Below are positions 25,062 through 34,362 of a DNA stretch of 64,000 nt, piece by piece. How positions within the stretch are numbered: the first letter of the stretch is position 1; each line of letters begins with the position of its first letter. The stretch comes from Nonomuraea pusilla. Its GTDB lineage: Bacteria; Actinomycetota; Actinomycetes; Streptosporangiales; Streptosporangiaceae. Below the pieces are notes generated by a model, which searched no databases, was not told the DNA's origin, and saw only the letters and a program-made list of their open reading frames with translations. The stretch lies in contig NZ_FOBF01000022.1 of the NCBI RefSeq assembly GCF_900109355.1, positions 23,321-87,320 on the forward strand, in the 5' to 3' direction. The translations under genes were made by a program, and so were the position numbers.

Positions 25062-25914
25062 GCCGGTCCCGGTCCTGTTCCGCCCGCTCCCCAAGGGCGG
25101 CCGCCTGCTCAAGCACCTGCTGCTGATCGGCTTCGGCCTGGTCATGCTCTACCCGCTGCTGTGGATGGTCTCCAGCTCGCTGAAGCCGGAGGAGCTCATC
25201 TTCCGGCAGCCCGGCCTGTGGCCCAGCGAGGTGACGCTGGACAACTACGTCGACGGCTGGACCGCGCTGAAGCACCCCTTCGGCTACTACCTGTGGAACT
25301 CGGCGGTGGTCACCGCCCTGTCGGTGGTGGCCAACCTGGTCGCCTGCTCGCTCGCGGCGTACGCGTTCGCCCGGCTCGGCTTCCCGCTGAAGAAGCTCTG
25401 GTTCGCGGTCATGCTGGGCACGATCATGCTGCCGCACCACGTCGTGATCGTGCCGCAGTACATCATGTTCTCCAAGCTGGGCCTGATCAACACGATCTGG
25501 CCGCTGGTCATGCCCAAGATCCTGGCCACGGACGCGTTCTTCGTCTTCCTCATGGTCCAGTTCATCCGCACGCTGCCGCGCGAGCTCGACGAGGCCGCCG
25601 AGATCGACGGCGCCGGCTACTGGCGCACCTTCTACCGGGTCGTCATGCCGCTGTGCCTGCCCGCGCTGGCCACCACGGCGATCTTCACGTTCATCTGGAC
25701 GTGGAACGACTTCCTCAGCCAGCTCCTGTACCTGAACAACCCCGACAACTTCACCGTCCCGGTGGCGCTGCGGACGTTCCTCGACTCCAGCGGCGAGTCG
25801 TCCTGGGGCCCGATGTTCGCCATGTCGATCGTCGCCCTCGGCCCGATCTTCGGCTTCTTCCTGGCCGGTCAGAAGTACCTCATCCGTGGTGTGGCCACCA
25901 CGGGTCTCAAGTAG
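25045..25914 (+). CDS. ABC sugar-importer permease (MalG type)
   Basis: This 289-aa partner permease has six spans. Its EAA loop reads LDEAAEIDGAGYWRTFYRVVMPL. It pairs with the preceding MalF-type protein to form the channel. The start lies inside the end of that gene, which indicates coupled translation. Confidence 0.93.
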   Translation: MATPSRPVPVLFRPLPKGGRLLKHLLLIGFGLVMLYPLLWMVSSSLKPEELIFRQPGLWPSEVTLDNYVDGWTALKHPFGYYLWNSAVVTALSVVANLVACSLAAYAFARLGFPLKKLWFAVMLGTIMLPHHVVIVPQYIMFSKLGLINTIWPLVMPKILATDAFFVFLMVQFIRTLPRELDEAAEIDGAGYWRTFYRVVMPLCLPALATTAIFTFIWTWNDFLSQLLYLNNPDNFTVPVALRTFLDSSGESSWGPMFAMSIVALGPIFGFFLAGQKYLIRGVATTGLK

Positions 25915-25953
25915 TCCTCCTCATCCCCCAACACACGTACAGGAGGTAGAGCC

Positions 25954-27243
25954 GTGAGCTCTGGCAAGAAGATGTGGTCCGCGCGAGTCGGCGGAGCCCT
26001 GCTGTCCGCCGCGTTGCTGGCCACCACCGCCGCCTGCGGCGGAGGGAGCGGCGACTCCGCCGACGGCAAGGTCAAGCTCCGCTTCTCGTACTGGGGCAGC
26101 GACTCCAGGCAGAAGCTCACCGAGCAGGTGATCAAGAAGTTCGAGGAGAAGAACCCGACCATCGACGTCGAGGGCGAGTTCTCCGACTGGTCCAGCTACT
26201 ACGAGTCGCTGTCCACCAAGGTCGCCGGCGGCGACGCCCCAGACGTGATGACCATCGAGATCAAGGGCCTGCGCGAGTACGCCGGCCGCGGCATCCTCGC
26301 CGACCTGGCCGGCAAGGTCGCCACCAGCGACCTCGACGCGAAGGTGCTCGGCACCGGCGCCCTCGACGGCAAGCAGTACGCCGTCCCCAGCGGCGCCAAC
26401 GCGTTCGCCCTCGTCGCCAACACCGCCGCCGTCGAGAAGGCCGGGCAGAAGGCCCCCGACGACGCGACCTGGACCTGGGACGACTACCTGGGCCTCGCCG
26501 CGAAGATCACCGAGGGCAGCGGCGGCAAGGTGTACGGCACGCAGTACACCTTCAACTCCGCCTACCTCACCATCTTCGCCGCCCAGCGCGGCGAGAAGTT
26601 CTTCGACGGCAACAAGATCGGCGTGACGCCCGAGACCCTCAAGGCGTGGTGGGGCAACTTCCAGAAGCTGATCCAGACGAAGGGCTCGCCCGACGCCGCC
26701 AAGAGCGCCGAGGTCGACGCCAACAGCCCTGACCAGTCGCTGCTCGGCACCGGCACCGCCGCGTTCGGCATGTGGTGGAGCAACCAGCTCGGCACGCTGA
26801 GCAAGGCGTCGGGCCAGGAGCTGACCCTCTACCGGCTGCCCAAGGCCAAGGGCGCGACCACGTCCGGCATGTTCCTCCAGCCCGCCATGTACTACACGAC
26901 CTCGGCGAAGACCGAGCACGCGGCCGAGGCGGCCAAGTTCATCGACTTCCTGGTGAACGACCCCGACGCCGGCGCCATCCTGCTGAGCGACCGCGGCCTG
27001 CCCGTCAACTCCAAGGTGCTGGAGGCCGTCAAGAGCAAGCTGCCGCCCGCGGACGTCAAGACGCTCGAGTTCATGGACAAGATCCGGCCCGAGCTGGTCG
27101 ACGCCGTCGTCCCGCCCAAGGGCGCGAGCGGCGTCGAGGACATCCTCAAGCGCTACTCCGAGGAGGTGCTGTTCGGTCGCATGACGCCGGACGACGCCGC
27201 CCAGAAGTTCCTCACCGAGGCGAACGCCGCCATCGCCGGCTGA
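25954..27243 (+). CDS. Sugar-binding lipoprotein of the ABC importer
   Basis: This 429-aa extracellular solute-binding protein (family 1) has a lipoprotein signal with the lipid-modified Cys28 in LLATTAAC, then a Gly/Ser linker and the fold starting VKLRFSYWGSDS. It captures the sugar and delivers it to the two upstream permeases. A GTG start follows an AGGAGGTAG ribosome-binding site. It is transcribed together with the permeases and the oxidoreductase. Confidence 0.93.
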   Translation: MSSGKKMWSARVGGALLSAALLATTAACGGGSGDSADGKVKLRFSYWGSDSRQKLTEQVIKKFEEKNPTIDVEGEFSDWSSYYESLSTKVAGGDAPDVMTIEIKGLREYAGRGILADLAGKVATSDLDAKVLGTGALDGKQYAVPSGANAFALVANTAAVEKAGQKAPDDATWTWDDYLGLAAKITEGSGGKVYGTQYTFNSAYLTIFAAQRGEKFFDGNKIGVTPETLKAWWGNFQKLIQTKGSPDAAKSAEVDANSPDQSLLGTGTAAFGMWWSNQLGTLSKASGQELTLYRLPKAKGATTSGMFLQPAMYYTTSAKTEHAAEAAKFIDFLVNDPDAGAILLSDRGLPVNSKVLEAVKSKLPPADVKTLEFMDKIRPELVDAVVPPKGASGVEDILKRYSEEVLFGRMTPDDAAQKFLTEANAAIAG

Positions 27244-27253
27244 CAGGAGAATC

Positions 27254-28534
27254 ATGAGGTACGCGTTCGTCGGGCTCGGGCATCGCGCGCAGATGTACGT
27301 CGACGCGCTGCTCGGCGAGTGGAGCGACGCCGGGTCCATCGTCGCGCTGTGCGACGCCAACCGGACCCGGATGGACTTCTACGCCGAGCGCGTCGGCCGG
27401 GACGTGCCGCGCTTCCCGCCCGCGGAGTTCGGCAAGATGCTCGAGCTCGCCGACGCCGTCGTCGTCGCCACCGTCGACGCCGCGCACGCCGGGTACGTGT
27501 GCGAGGCCCTCGACGCCGGCCTCGACGTCATCGTGGAGAAGCCGCTCACCGTCGACGCGGAGAGCTGCGCCGCCATCGCGGCGGCGGCCGAGCGCGGCAC
27601 CGGCAGGCTGATCGTCACGTTCAACTACCGGTACGCGCCGCGCAACTCCGCCGTCCGCCGCCTCATCATGGCGGGGGAGATCGGCGAGGTGACCTCCGTC
27701 CACTTCGAGTGGACGCTCGACACCATCCACGGCGCCGACTACTTCCGCCGCTGGCACCGCGACAGGGCCAGCTCCGGCGGCCTGCTCGTGCACAAGTCCA
27801 CCCACCACTTCGACCTGGTCAACTGGTGGCTGGGCGCCGCGCCCGAGACCGTCCAGGCCCAGGCCGCGCTGCGCTTCTACGGCGCCGCCAACGCCCGCGC
27901 CCGCGGGCTCGGCGAGCGGCCCGTCCGAGGCCAGGGCGCCCCCGGGCGCGGCACCGACCCGTTCATCCTGGACATCTCCGCCGACCCGCGCCTCAAGCGC
28001 CTCTACCTGGACGCCGAGCACGAGGACGGCTACATCAGGGACCAGGACGTCTTCGGCGAGGGCATCACCATCGACGACACCATGGCGGTGCTGGTCAGGT
28101 ACGACACGGGCGCCATGCTGACGTACTCGCTGAACGCGTACGCGCCGTTCGAGGGGTACCGGGTGGCGTTCAACGGCACGGCCGGGCGGCTGGAGCTGGA
28201 AGTGGTCGAGCGGGAGTGGACCCCGCCGCACGCCGCGATCGACCCGAGCGCCGCGTCCAAGGAGCACGCCACCGGCGCCTGGGAGCGGCTCACCCTGCGG
28301 CGCCACTGGCGCGAGCCGGAGGAGGTCCCCACCGAGACGGGCGCGGGCGGCCACGGCGGCGGCGACCGGCTGCTGCTGGACGACGTCTTCCGCGGCCCCG
28401 GCGACGACCCGCTGGGCCGCCAGGCCGGCTACCTCGACGGCATCCGCAGCGTGCTCACCGGGGTCGCCGCCAACACCTCGGCCGCCACCGGCGTCCCGGT
28501 GCGCCTGACGGACCGCGGCACCCGTGTCCGCTGA
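27254..28534 (+). CDS. Gfo/Idh/MocA-family sugar oxidoreductase
   Basis: This 426-aa NAD(P)-dependent enzyme has a Rossmann loop in FVGLGHRAQM and the conserved EKPLTV motif. HKSTHHFDLVNWWLGA matches the C-terminal substrate domain. It begins 10 bp after the binding-protein gene, so it probably oxidises the imported sugar. It is a second, separate member of the family; the first is the fusion at 17968. Confidence 0.92.
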   Translation: MRYAFVGLGHRAQMYVDALLGEWSDAGSIVALCDANRTRMDFYAERVGRDVPRFPPAEFGKMLELADAVVVATVDAAHAGYVCEALDAGLDVIVEKPLTVDAESCAAIAAAAERGTGRLIVTFNYRYAPRNSAVRRLIMAGEIGEVTSVHFEWTLDTIHGADYFRRWHRDRASSGGLLVHKSTHHFDLVNWWLGAAPETVQAQAALRFYGAANARARGLGERPVRGQGAPGRGTDPFILDISADPRLKRLYLDAEHEDGYIRDQDVFGEGITIDDTMAVLVRYDTGAMLTYSLNAYAPFEGYRVAFNGTAGRLELEVVEREWTPPHAAIDPSAASKEHATGAWERLTLRRHWREPEEVPTETGAGGHGGGDRLLLDDVFRGPGDDPLGRQAGYLDGIRSVLTGVAANTSAATGVPVRLTDRGTRVR

Positions 28535-29705
28535 CCCCGCGGGCCCGGGGCCCGCCCCCGCCGGGAGCGGCGCGTCCGCCGACCCGGCGGTGTTCGCTCG
28601 CTCCCTGTTCGGCGAGCTGGCCGAGGTCGCCGCCGCGCAGCGCGACCTGTTCCCCCGGCTACCGGGGCCCGAGCTGCGGGCGGCGGCCAGGGACGTCCTC
28701 GGCGTGCTCGACCTGGCCGCCGGGGGCGTACGGGTCGAGCGCGCGTGGACCGACGGCGACCTCGCAGGTGAGGAGCTGTCCTGGTCGGTGGGCTTCGGCC
28801 CGCGCACCCGCGCGTACCTGCTCAGGCCGCGCGCGGCGGCCGGGCCGCTGCCCGGCGTGGTGGCCCTGCACTGCCACGCCGGCATGAAGTGGGTGGGCAA
28901 GGAGAAGATCGCCGACGGTCCCGAGGGGCCGTCGCCCGAGGTGCGGCGGCTGCGCTCCCAGATCTACGGCGGACGCGCCTACGCCGCGGAGCTGGCCAGG
29001 AGGGGCTTCGTCGTGCTCGCGCACGACGTCCTGAGCTGGGGCAGCCGCCGCTTCCCCCTCACCGCCGACCGGCACGGGACGCCCAGGTCGAGCGAAGGCA
29101 CCCGCCCCGAGTTGAGCGAGCCCGACCGGTACGACCTGGCCGCGTGGGAGCACGAGCACGAGGTGGCCAAGCACTGCGCCCTGCTCGGCACGTCCTTCGC
29201 GGGCGTCGTCGCCGGGGAGGACCTCGCGGCGGCGGCCTACCTGCGCTCACGCCCCGACGTGACGTCCGTCGGCTGCGTCGGGCTGTCGGGCGGCGGCCTG
29301 CGCGCCGCCCTGCTCGGCGCGTTCGACCCGCAGGTGCGCGCGGTGGTCGTCGCCGCCATGGTCTCCACCTACCGCGACCTGCTCGGCGGGTACGTCGGCA
29401 AACACACCTGGATGCTCTTCCCGCCCGGCCTGCCCAGGCTGGGCGACTGGCCCGACCTGGTCGCCTCCCGCGCCCCAGCCCCGCTCATGGTCATGTACGC
29501 CACGCGCGACGAGCTGTTCCCCCGCGAGGGGATGCGCCGCGCCCACGAGATCGTGGCCGGGCGCTACCGCGACGCGCCCGGCCGGTACGAGGCGGTCTTC
29601 GCCGACGCGCCGCACAGCTTCGACGTCCCGATGCAGGAACGCGCTTTCGCCTGGTTGGAACGCCACCTGCGCCCGGCCTCCCGACCCGGCCGCCCGGCCT
29701 CCTGA
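28524..29705 (+). CDS. Alpha/beta hydrolase (acetyl-xylan-esterase / dienelactone-hydrolase like)
   Basis: This 393-aa hydrolase has the nucleophile elbow GLSGGG, an Asp in MYATRDELFP and the catalytic His in DAPHSFDVPMQ. There is no signal peptide, so it acts inside the cell, probably removing ester groups from imported sugars. Its GTG overlaps the oxidoreductase gene by 11 bp, which places it last in the importer operon. Confidence 0.85.
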   Translation: MSADPAGPGPAPAGSGASADPAVFARSLFGELAEVAAAQRDLFPRLPGPELRAAARDVLGVLDLAAGGVRVERAWTDGDLAGEELSWSVGFGPRTRAYLLRPRAAAGPLPGVVALHCHAGMKWVGKEKIADGPEGPSPEVRRLRSQIYGGRAYAAELARRGFVVLAHDVLSWGSRRFPLTADRHGTPRSSEGTRPELSEPDRYDLAAWEHEHEVAKHCALLGTSFAGVVAGEDLAAAAYLRSRPDVTSVGCVGLSGGGLRAALLGAFDPQVRAVVVAAMVSTYRDLLGGYVGKHTWMLFPPGLPRLGDWPDLVASRAPAPLMVMYATRDELFPREGMRRAHEIVAGRYRDAPGRYEAVFADAPHSFDVPMQERAFAWLERHLRPASRPGRPAS

Positions 29706-29809
29706 CCCGGCTGCCCCCTGACCCGGCCGCCCCGTCCCCCTGGCCGTGCCGCCCCGGCCCCCTGGCCCGGTCTGCCCGTCCCTCGCCCGCTGGGCGCCCG
29801 GGCTCGGGG

Positions 29810-30367
29810 TCAGGCGGCGCCCGCCAGGTAGCGCTGGAGGGTGGGGGCGATCCAGCGGATCGCCTCGTCGCGGCTCATCGCCGATATAGGCGGAAATTTC
29901 AGTACGTACCGGCACAGGGCCATGCCGAGCACCTGCGTGGCCGCCAGCCCGGCCCGCACCCGCACCTGTGCCTGCGCCGTGTCCCCGGCCACCGCCGCCG
30001 CCGCGGGCATGAGCTGCGACGCGTAGACCTCCCGCATCCGCTCGGCGGCGGCCGGGTTCGTCACGCCCGTGCGCAGCAGGATCGTCAGCGTCTCGTCGGC
30101 CTCCCAGCGTTCCAGGAAGTGGCGGGCCAGCGCCGCCCCGACGCCGTCGCGGGGGACGGCGCGCACGTCGGGAAGCTGGAGGTCGAACGCGCACGCCGCC
30201 GCGAACAGCCGCTCCTTGCTGCCGAAGTAGCGCATCACCAGGGCCGGGTCGATGCCCGCGTCCGCGGCGACGGCCCTGATGGTGGCCCGCTCGTACCCGT
30301 CCGCGGCGAACCGCTCCCTGGCCCTGGCCAGGATCTCCGACTTCGTCTCCTCGGAAGACCTCCTCAT
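29810..30367 (-). CDS. TetR-family transcriptional repressor
   Basis: This 185-aa protein has the N-terminal helix-turn-helix TIRAVAADAGIDPALVMRYF, followed by a helical ligand domain. It diverges from the FAD monooxygenase gene. Two copies of the palindrome TGTwGGCCAACA in the 110-bp gap are probable binding sites, one next to its own start and one next to the monooxygenase, giving joint repression relieved by the enzyme's substrate. Confidence 0.93.
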   Translation of the reverse strand: MRRSSEETKSEILARARERFAADGYERATIRAVAADAGIDPALVMRYFGSKERLFAAACAFDLQLPDVRAVPRDGVGAALARHFLERWEADETLTILLRTGVTNPAAAERMREVYASQLMPAAAAVAGDTAQAQVRVRAGLAATQVLGMALCRYVLKFPPISAMSRDEAIRWIAPTLQRYLAGAA

Positions 30368-30376
30368 GCCAACAAC

Positions 30377-30398
30377 TGTAGGCCAACAGGCGTTGACA
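30377..30398. promoter_or_regulatory. TetR operator 1 and adjoining -35 element
   Basis: TGTAGGCCAACA at 30377-30388 lies 10 bp before the tetR start. TTGACA at 30393-30398 is a consensus -35 for the plus-strand monooxygenase promoter, with TAGCGT about 18 bp downstream as a weak -10. Confidence 0.65.
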
Positions 30399-30426
30399 TT
30401 CCAGCCGGGCGGGGCGTAGCGTCAGA

Positions 30427-30456
30427 GTCAACGGTTGTTGGCCAACACTTGTTGAC
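30427..30456. promoter_or_regulatory. TetR operator 2 (30-bp imperfect palindrome)
   Basis: The core TGTTGGCCAACA (30436-30447) is a perfect palindrome, flanked symmetrically by GTCAAC and GTTGAC. It lies 22 bp before the monooxygenase start and just after the probable -10. Confidence 0.75.
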
Positions 30457-30477
30457 CTACCGATCCGAGGAGGAGAC

Positions 30478-31617
30478 ATGAACAGCACGGACGTGCTCAT
30501 CATCGGCGCCGGACCCGTCGGGCTCACCGCCGCGATCGTCCTGACCCAGCGCGGGCACCGCGTGACGATCGTGGACGCGCAGGCCGAAGGGGCCAACACC
30601 TCCAGGGCGGCCGTCGTCCACCCGCGCACCCTCGAGCTGCTCGAACCGTACGGCGTGGCCGAGGCCCTCGACCGGCACGGCGTGCACACCCCCGTCTTCA
30701 CCGTGCGCGACCGCGACAGGGTCCTCGTGCCGGTGCCGTTCGGCGGGCTGCCCACCCGCTACCCGTACACGCTGATGCTCTCCCAGGCCGACACCGAGGC
30801 GTTCCTGCTGGCGAGGCTGACCGAGCTGGGCGGCGAGGTGCTGCGCCCGGCCACCCTGACCGGGCTGCGGCAGGACGCCGACGGCGTCACGGCCGAGTTC
30901 GCCGACGGCGCCACGCTGCGCGCCGCGTACGTGGTCGGGGCCGACGGCCTGCACAGCACCGTGCGCGAGCAGGTCGGGATCGGCTTCGCCGGCGGCACGT
31001 ACGCCGAGTCGTTCATCCTGGCCGACGTGCGGCTCGGCGGGGGAGTGCCGAAGGGCGAGGTCGTCCTGTACTTCTCGCCCGACGGCCTCGTGGTCGTCGC
31101 GCCGCTGCCCGGCGGCCTGCACAGGATCGTCGCGACCGTGGACGAGGCCCCGCGGGAGCCCGACGCCGCGTTCCTGCAGGCGCTGCTCGACGCGCGCGGC
31201 CCGGAGGCGGAGCCCGCCGTGGTGCAGGAGGTGGTGTGGGGCTCGCGGTTCCGGGTCCACCACCGCATCGCCGACACGTACCGGGCGGGACGCGTCCTGC
31301 TCGCGGGCGACGCCGCCCACGTCCACTCGCCCGCCGGAGGCCAGGGGATGAACCTCGGCATCGAGGACGCGGTCATGCTCGGCGAGGCGCTGGCCCGCGT
31401 GCTGGACGGGGAGCCGTCCGCGCTGCTGGACGACTACGCCGCGGCCCGGCGGCCGGTCGCAGGGAAGGTGGTCGGGCTGGCGGGGCGGCTGACGCGGCTC
31501 GCCACGATGGGCGTGCGCCGCCGCCCGCTGCGCAACCTCGTGCTGGGGCTGGCGGGGCGCGTGCCCGCGGTCCGCCGCCGCCTGGCCTGGCAGCTCTCCG
31601 GCCTGGACCGCCGCTGA
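30478..31617 (+). CDS. FAD-dependent aromatic monooxygenase
   Basis: This 379-aa flavoprotein hydroxylase of the PHBH/RebC class has IIGAGPVGLTAA for FAD binding, the DG motif VVGADGLHSTVRE and the GD motif LLAGDAAHVHSPAGGQGMN. It would use NAD(P)H and O2 to hydroxylate an aromatic or polyketide ring. An AGGAGGAG ribosome-binding site lies 6 bp before the ATG. It is controlled by the divergent TetR protein. At 379 aa it is shorter than three-domain members with a thioredoxin-like C-terminus. Confidence 0.9.
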   Translation: MNSTDVLIIGAGPVGLTAAIVLTQRGHRVTIVDAQAEGANTSRAAVVHPRTLELLEPYGVAEALDRHGVHTPVFTVRDRDRVLVPVPFGGLPTRYPYTLMLSQADTEAFLLARLTELGGEVLRPATLTGLRQDADGVTAEFADGATLRAAYVVGADGLHSTVREQVGIGFAGGTYAESFILADVRLGGGVPKGEVVLYFSPDGLVVVAPLPGGLHRIVATVDEAPREPDAAFLQALLDARGPEAEPAVVQEVVWGSRFRVHHRIADTYRAGRVLLAGDAAHVHSPAGGQGMNLGIEDAVMLGEALARVLDGEPSALLDDYAAARRPVAGKVVGLAGRLTRLATMGVRRRPLRNLVLGLAGRVPAVRRRLAWQLSGLDRR

Positions 31618-31636
31618 CGTGGGGGCTGGTCTGGTG

Positions 31637-32065
31637 TCAGCGGGTGAGCAGGCGCGTGACGAGGGTGTGGAGGTGGGCGCGCTCGTCCGGGGTCAGCGCG
31701 GCCAGGGTCTCGCGCTCCGTCTCCGCCAGCGTCTCGCGGGCCCGCCCCAGCGCCTCCCGTCCCGCCTCGGAGAGGGTGAGGCGGTAGCGCCGCCGGTCGG
31801 CCGGGTCGCGTTCGCGGCGGGCGAGCCCTTCGTCCATCAGCCCGTCCATGAGGCGGACCATGTCGCTCGGGTCGAGCCCGAGCCGGTCGCCCACCTCCCG
31901 CTGGGCCGCGGGGCCGAAGTCGGCGAGCGTGGCCAGCACGGCGAACGCCCACAGCCCCAGTCCGGTCCGCGCCGACAGCCGCTCGGCGAAGGCGCGCCGG
32001 TTGGCCACCCCCACCTTGTGGAGGACGAAGGTGGTGGACCCGAGCAGGGTCGGCGGCAGCGTCAT
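31637..32065 (-). CDS. MarR-family transcriptional regulator
   Basis: This 142-aa winged-helix protein has the recognition region QREVGDRLGLDPSDMVRLMDGLMDEGLARR and the wing RDPADRRRYRLTLSEAG. The ATG at 32065 gives a normal length; an earlier in-frame start would read through the operator. It diverges from a VOC-family gene, the likely target. Confidence 0.9.
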   Translation of the reverse strand: MTLPPTLLGSTTFVLHKVGVANRRAFAERLSARTGLGLWAFAVLATLADFGPAAQREVGDRLGLDPSDMVRLMDGLMDEGLARRERDPADRRRYRLTLSEAGREALGRARETLAETERETLAALTPDERAHLHTLVTRLLTR

Positions 32066-32085
32066 GCCATCAATAGTAGGGTGAT

Positions 32086-32098
32086 GCCAATCATTGGT
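32086..32098. promoter_or_regulatory. Probable MarR operator
   Basis: GCCAATCATTGGT contains CCAA-TCA-TTGG, a perfect inverted repeat, in the 61-bp gap between the divergent marR and VOC genes. Confidence 0.6.
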
Positions 32099-32126
32099 AC
32101 TCACCCACTGTTTTCCGGAGGCCCCG

Positions 32127-32531
32127 ATGGACGCCCTCTACCCCCGCCTGCTGTTCCGCGACTTCCCGGCCGGCGTGGCGTTCTACCGGGCCGCGCTGCG
32201 CGACCTGCTCGGCGTGGAACCCGTCAAGGTCCTGCCCGCCGCCCAGTACGCCAACTGGGACGTCAACGGCGAGGCCGGCCTCGTCCTGTACGGCAGGAGC
32301 GCGGTCGCCGAGACCGTCGGCACCGCGCACCTGCCCGAGTCGGCCGCCGCCCAGGACTCCTCCATGCTGGTGTTCAAGGTGGACGACGTGGACGCCGCGA
32401 CGGCCCGCCTGGCCCGTCACGGCGCCCGCGTGGTCGTCCCCCCGACGGACCGCCCCGAGTGGGGGCCCACCCTGCGCGCCGCCCACCTGCGCGATCCCGA
32501 AGGCAACCTGATCGAGCTCCAGTCGTACTGA
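32127..32531 (+). CDS. VOC-superfamily (glyoxalase/bleomycin-resistance) protein
   Basis: This 134-aa protein consists of two beta-alpha-beta-beta-beta modules: LYPRLLFRDFPAGVAFYRAAL at the N-terminus and AHLRDPEGNLIELQSY at the C-terminus, with Glu as a metal ligand or structural residue. Members bind or inactivate small toxic compounds. A CCGGAGG motif precedes ATG 32127. The divergent MarR regulator suggests induction by its ligand. Confidence 0.85.
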   Translation: MDALYPRLLFRDFPAGVAFYRAALRDLLGVEPVKVLPAAQYANWDVNGEAGLVLYGRSAVAETVGTAHLPESAAAQDSSMLVFKVDDVDAATARLARHGARVVVPPTDRPEWGPTLRAAHLRDPEGNLIELQSY

Positions 32532-32558
32532 CGCGGCCCCCCGCCGCCGTCCCGCCTC

Positions 32559-34208
32559 CTACTCGGGCAGCGGCACCCCCGGGCAGGCGCGCGTCCGCCT
32601 GCCGGTCTCGAAGTACGCCGCCAACTTCTCCGCGCACCCCGGAACGTGCAGGGCCGACCCGTGCACGTCGTCGTCCACGGTGACCACGGTGCCGCCCACC
32701 GCCGCCCGCGTGTCGAGCGTCCACTCGTACGGCGAGGGACCCTCGTGCAGGTGGCCCGACAGCATCAGCGAGCCGCCGCCGCGCCGCAGCTCCGTCGTCC
32801 GCACCGGCAGCGTCCAGCCCGCGCACGGCGGGAAGAACAGGCTCGACCGCCCGGTCACCGGCCAGCGGGCCAGGCGGCGGCGGTAGGCGTCCCACGCCGA
32901 GGCGAACGAGCGGTCGCCCGCGTCCTCGTTGCAGAACAGCGCCCGCTGCGCGACCGGGTTGGACCGCTCAGGCGTGCCCGGAGGCTCCTGCCGCGGCTCG
33001 CCGCCCGCCACCTTCTTCACGGTGGGCGGGGCGGCGCCCCCTCCTGAGGCGTCCCGCAGCTCCTTGAAGACCTGCGCGGCATCGGGCCAGGCAGGGGACG
33101 CCTGCGCCGCCCCCTGCGCGACGAACGCGCCGTCCACCGGCATGGGCAGGTCCGTGAACGTCACCGGATGCTCGTCGTACGACCGCCTGAGCGCGGCCAG
33201 CGCCGCCTTCACCTGCTCCTTGGTGCCGCCGAACCCGTACGTCGCGTCCCTCCGCGCGATCCACGCCGCCATCCGGTCGAAGTCCCGCGCGGTCGCCCTG
33301 GCCCTCACCTCCTCGAAGACGTCCATCCTGGGCGCGGGCAGCGCGACGCTGTCCAGCCACATCCGGTGGACGCTGCCGGGGAACAGGCTGCGGTACACCG
33401 TCCCCAGCCAGGTGCCCCACGACACCCCGAAGAAGCCGATCCTCCGCTCGCCCAGCGCCTCGCGCACCCGGTCGAGGTCGCGGGCGACGTTGGCCGTCGT
33501 CAACTGCCCGAGGAAGGCCGGGTCGGAGGCGGAGCAGGCGCGGTTCCGCTCGGCCACGGCGTCGCCGATCCTGCGCGCCTGCTCCTCCGAGAGCGTCCCC
33601 GAGGGCGGGCGCGGGTCCTGCCCGCCCGGACAGTTCGCCCTGGTGCTGTATCCGACGCCGCGCGGGTCGAAGCCGATGAGGTCGTACCTGTCGTTGAGCC
33701 TCGTCCCGCCCATGACGAGCTCGACGGGCATGAGGTATCCGCTGCCGCCGGGCCCGCCCGGGTTGACCGCGACGGCGCCCAGCCGGCGCGCCCGGTCGGT
33801 GGCCCGCAGCCGGGTCACCGCGACGGTGATCTGCCCGCCCTCGGGGCGCGTGTAGTCGCGGGGGGCCGTCACCGTGCCGCACTCCAGGCGTTCCAGCTGC
33901 GCGCGGAAGTCGGCGAGGCGCTCGGCGGGCACGCCTCGCGCCCGCAGCACCTCGTCCGTGTACGACGGGCAGGCCGCCCACGCGACGCGGGCGGGCCCCG
34001 GGGCGTCGCCCTTGAAGCTGATCCCGGCCGAGGCGGCCTTGAAGGTGGCCGCCTCGGTGATGGTGGTGTTGGAGGTCGGGGTCTTGGAGGTGGTGGTCTT
34101 GGAGGTGGCCGCGGGAGACTTCGGGGCGGGCGGGCCGCAGGCGGTCACCGCCGCCGTCGCGAGCGTGAGCAGGCCCGCGGTGAGCGGGACGCACGTTCTC
34201 AGGATCAT
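32559..34208 (-). CDS. Secreted tripeptidyl-aminopeptidase-type alpha/beta hydrolase lipoprotein
   Basis: This 549-aa protein resembles Streptomyces Tap/SlpD peptidases, which release tripeptides outside the cell. A lipoprotein signal ends in VTAC (Cys24). A Thr/Ser/Lys linker with TSKT-type microrepeats follows. The alpha/beta fold has VAVNPGGPGGSG as oxyanion region, the nucleophile in GFFGVSWGTWLG, and a C-terminal TAP-like domain with CAGWTLP and the catalytic Asp/His region HLHEG...DDDVHGSALHVPGC. It is monocistronic. Confidence 0.87.
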   Translation of the reverse strand: MILRTCVPLTAGLLTLATAAVTACGPPAPKSPAATSKTTTSKTPTSNTTITEAATFKAASAGISFKGDAPGPARVAWAACPSYTDEVLRARGVPAERLADFRAQLERLECGTVTAPRDYTRPEGGQITVAVTRLRATDRARRLGAVAVNPGGPGGSGYLMPVELVMGGTRLNDRYDLIGFDPRGVGYSTRANCPGGQDPRPPSGTLSEEQARRIGDAVAERNRACSASDPAFLGQLTTANVARDLDRVREALGERRIGFFGVSWGTWLGTVYRSLFPGSVHRMWLDSVALPAPRMDVFEEVRARATARDFDRMAAWIARRDATYGFGGTKEQVKAALAALRRSYDEHPVTFTDLPMPVDGAFVAQGAAQASPAWPDAAQVFKELRDASGGGAAPPTVKKVAGGEPRQEPPGTPERSNPVAQRALFCNEDAGDRSFASAWDAYRRRLARWPVTGRSSLFFPPCAGWTLPVRTTELRRGGGSLMLSGHLHEGPSPYEWTLDTRAAVGGTVVTVDDDVHGSALHVPGCAEKLAAYFETGRRTRACPGVPLPE

Positions 34209-34362
34209 GCGTCCAGGCTCGTCCCGCGCCCGCCCGGCCACATCCCCCATCGGCGGGACCCCGCGCCGCACCTTCGCGTGACACCCGCCCCCGGCATCCC
34301 CGCCTCTCCCGCGCCCCGCGGGGTAGCGATCAGATGCGTAGGCTGAGACGGAAGGGGGATGC

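Noticed and set aside
27319..28887. A 522-codon plus-strand frame overlapping the oxidoreductase and hydrolase genes
   Set aside because: It is a second frame of two well-supported genes and encodes Arg/Pro-rich sequence without a domain.
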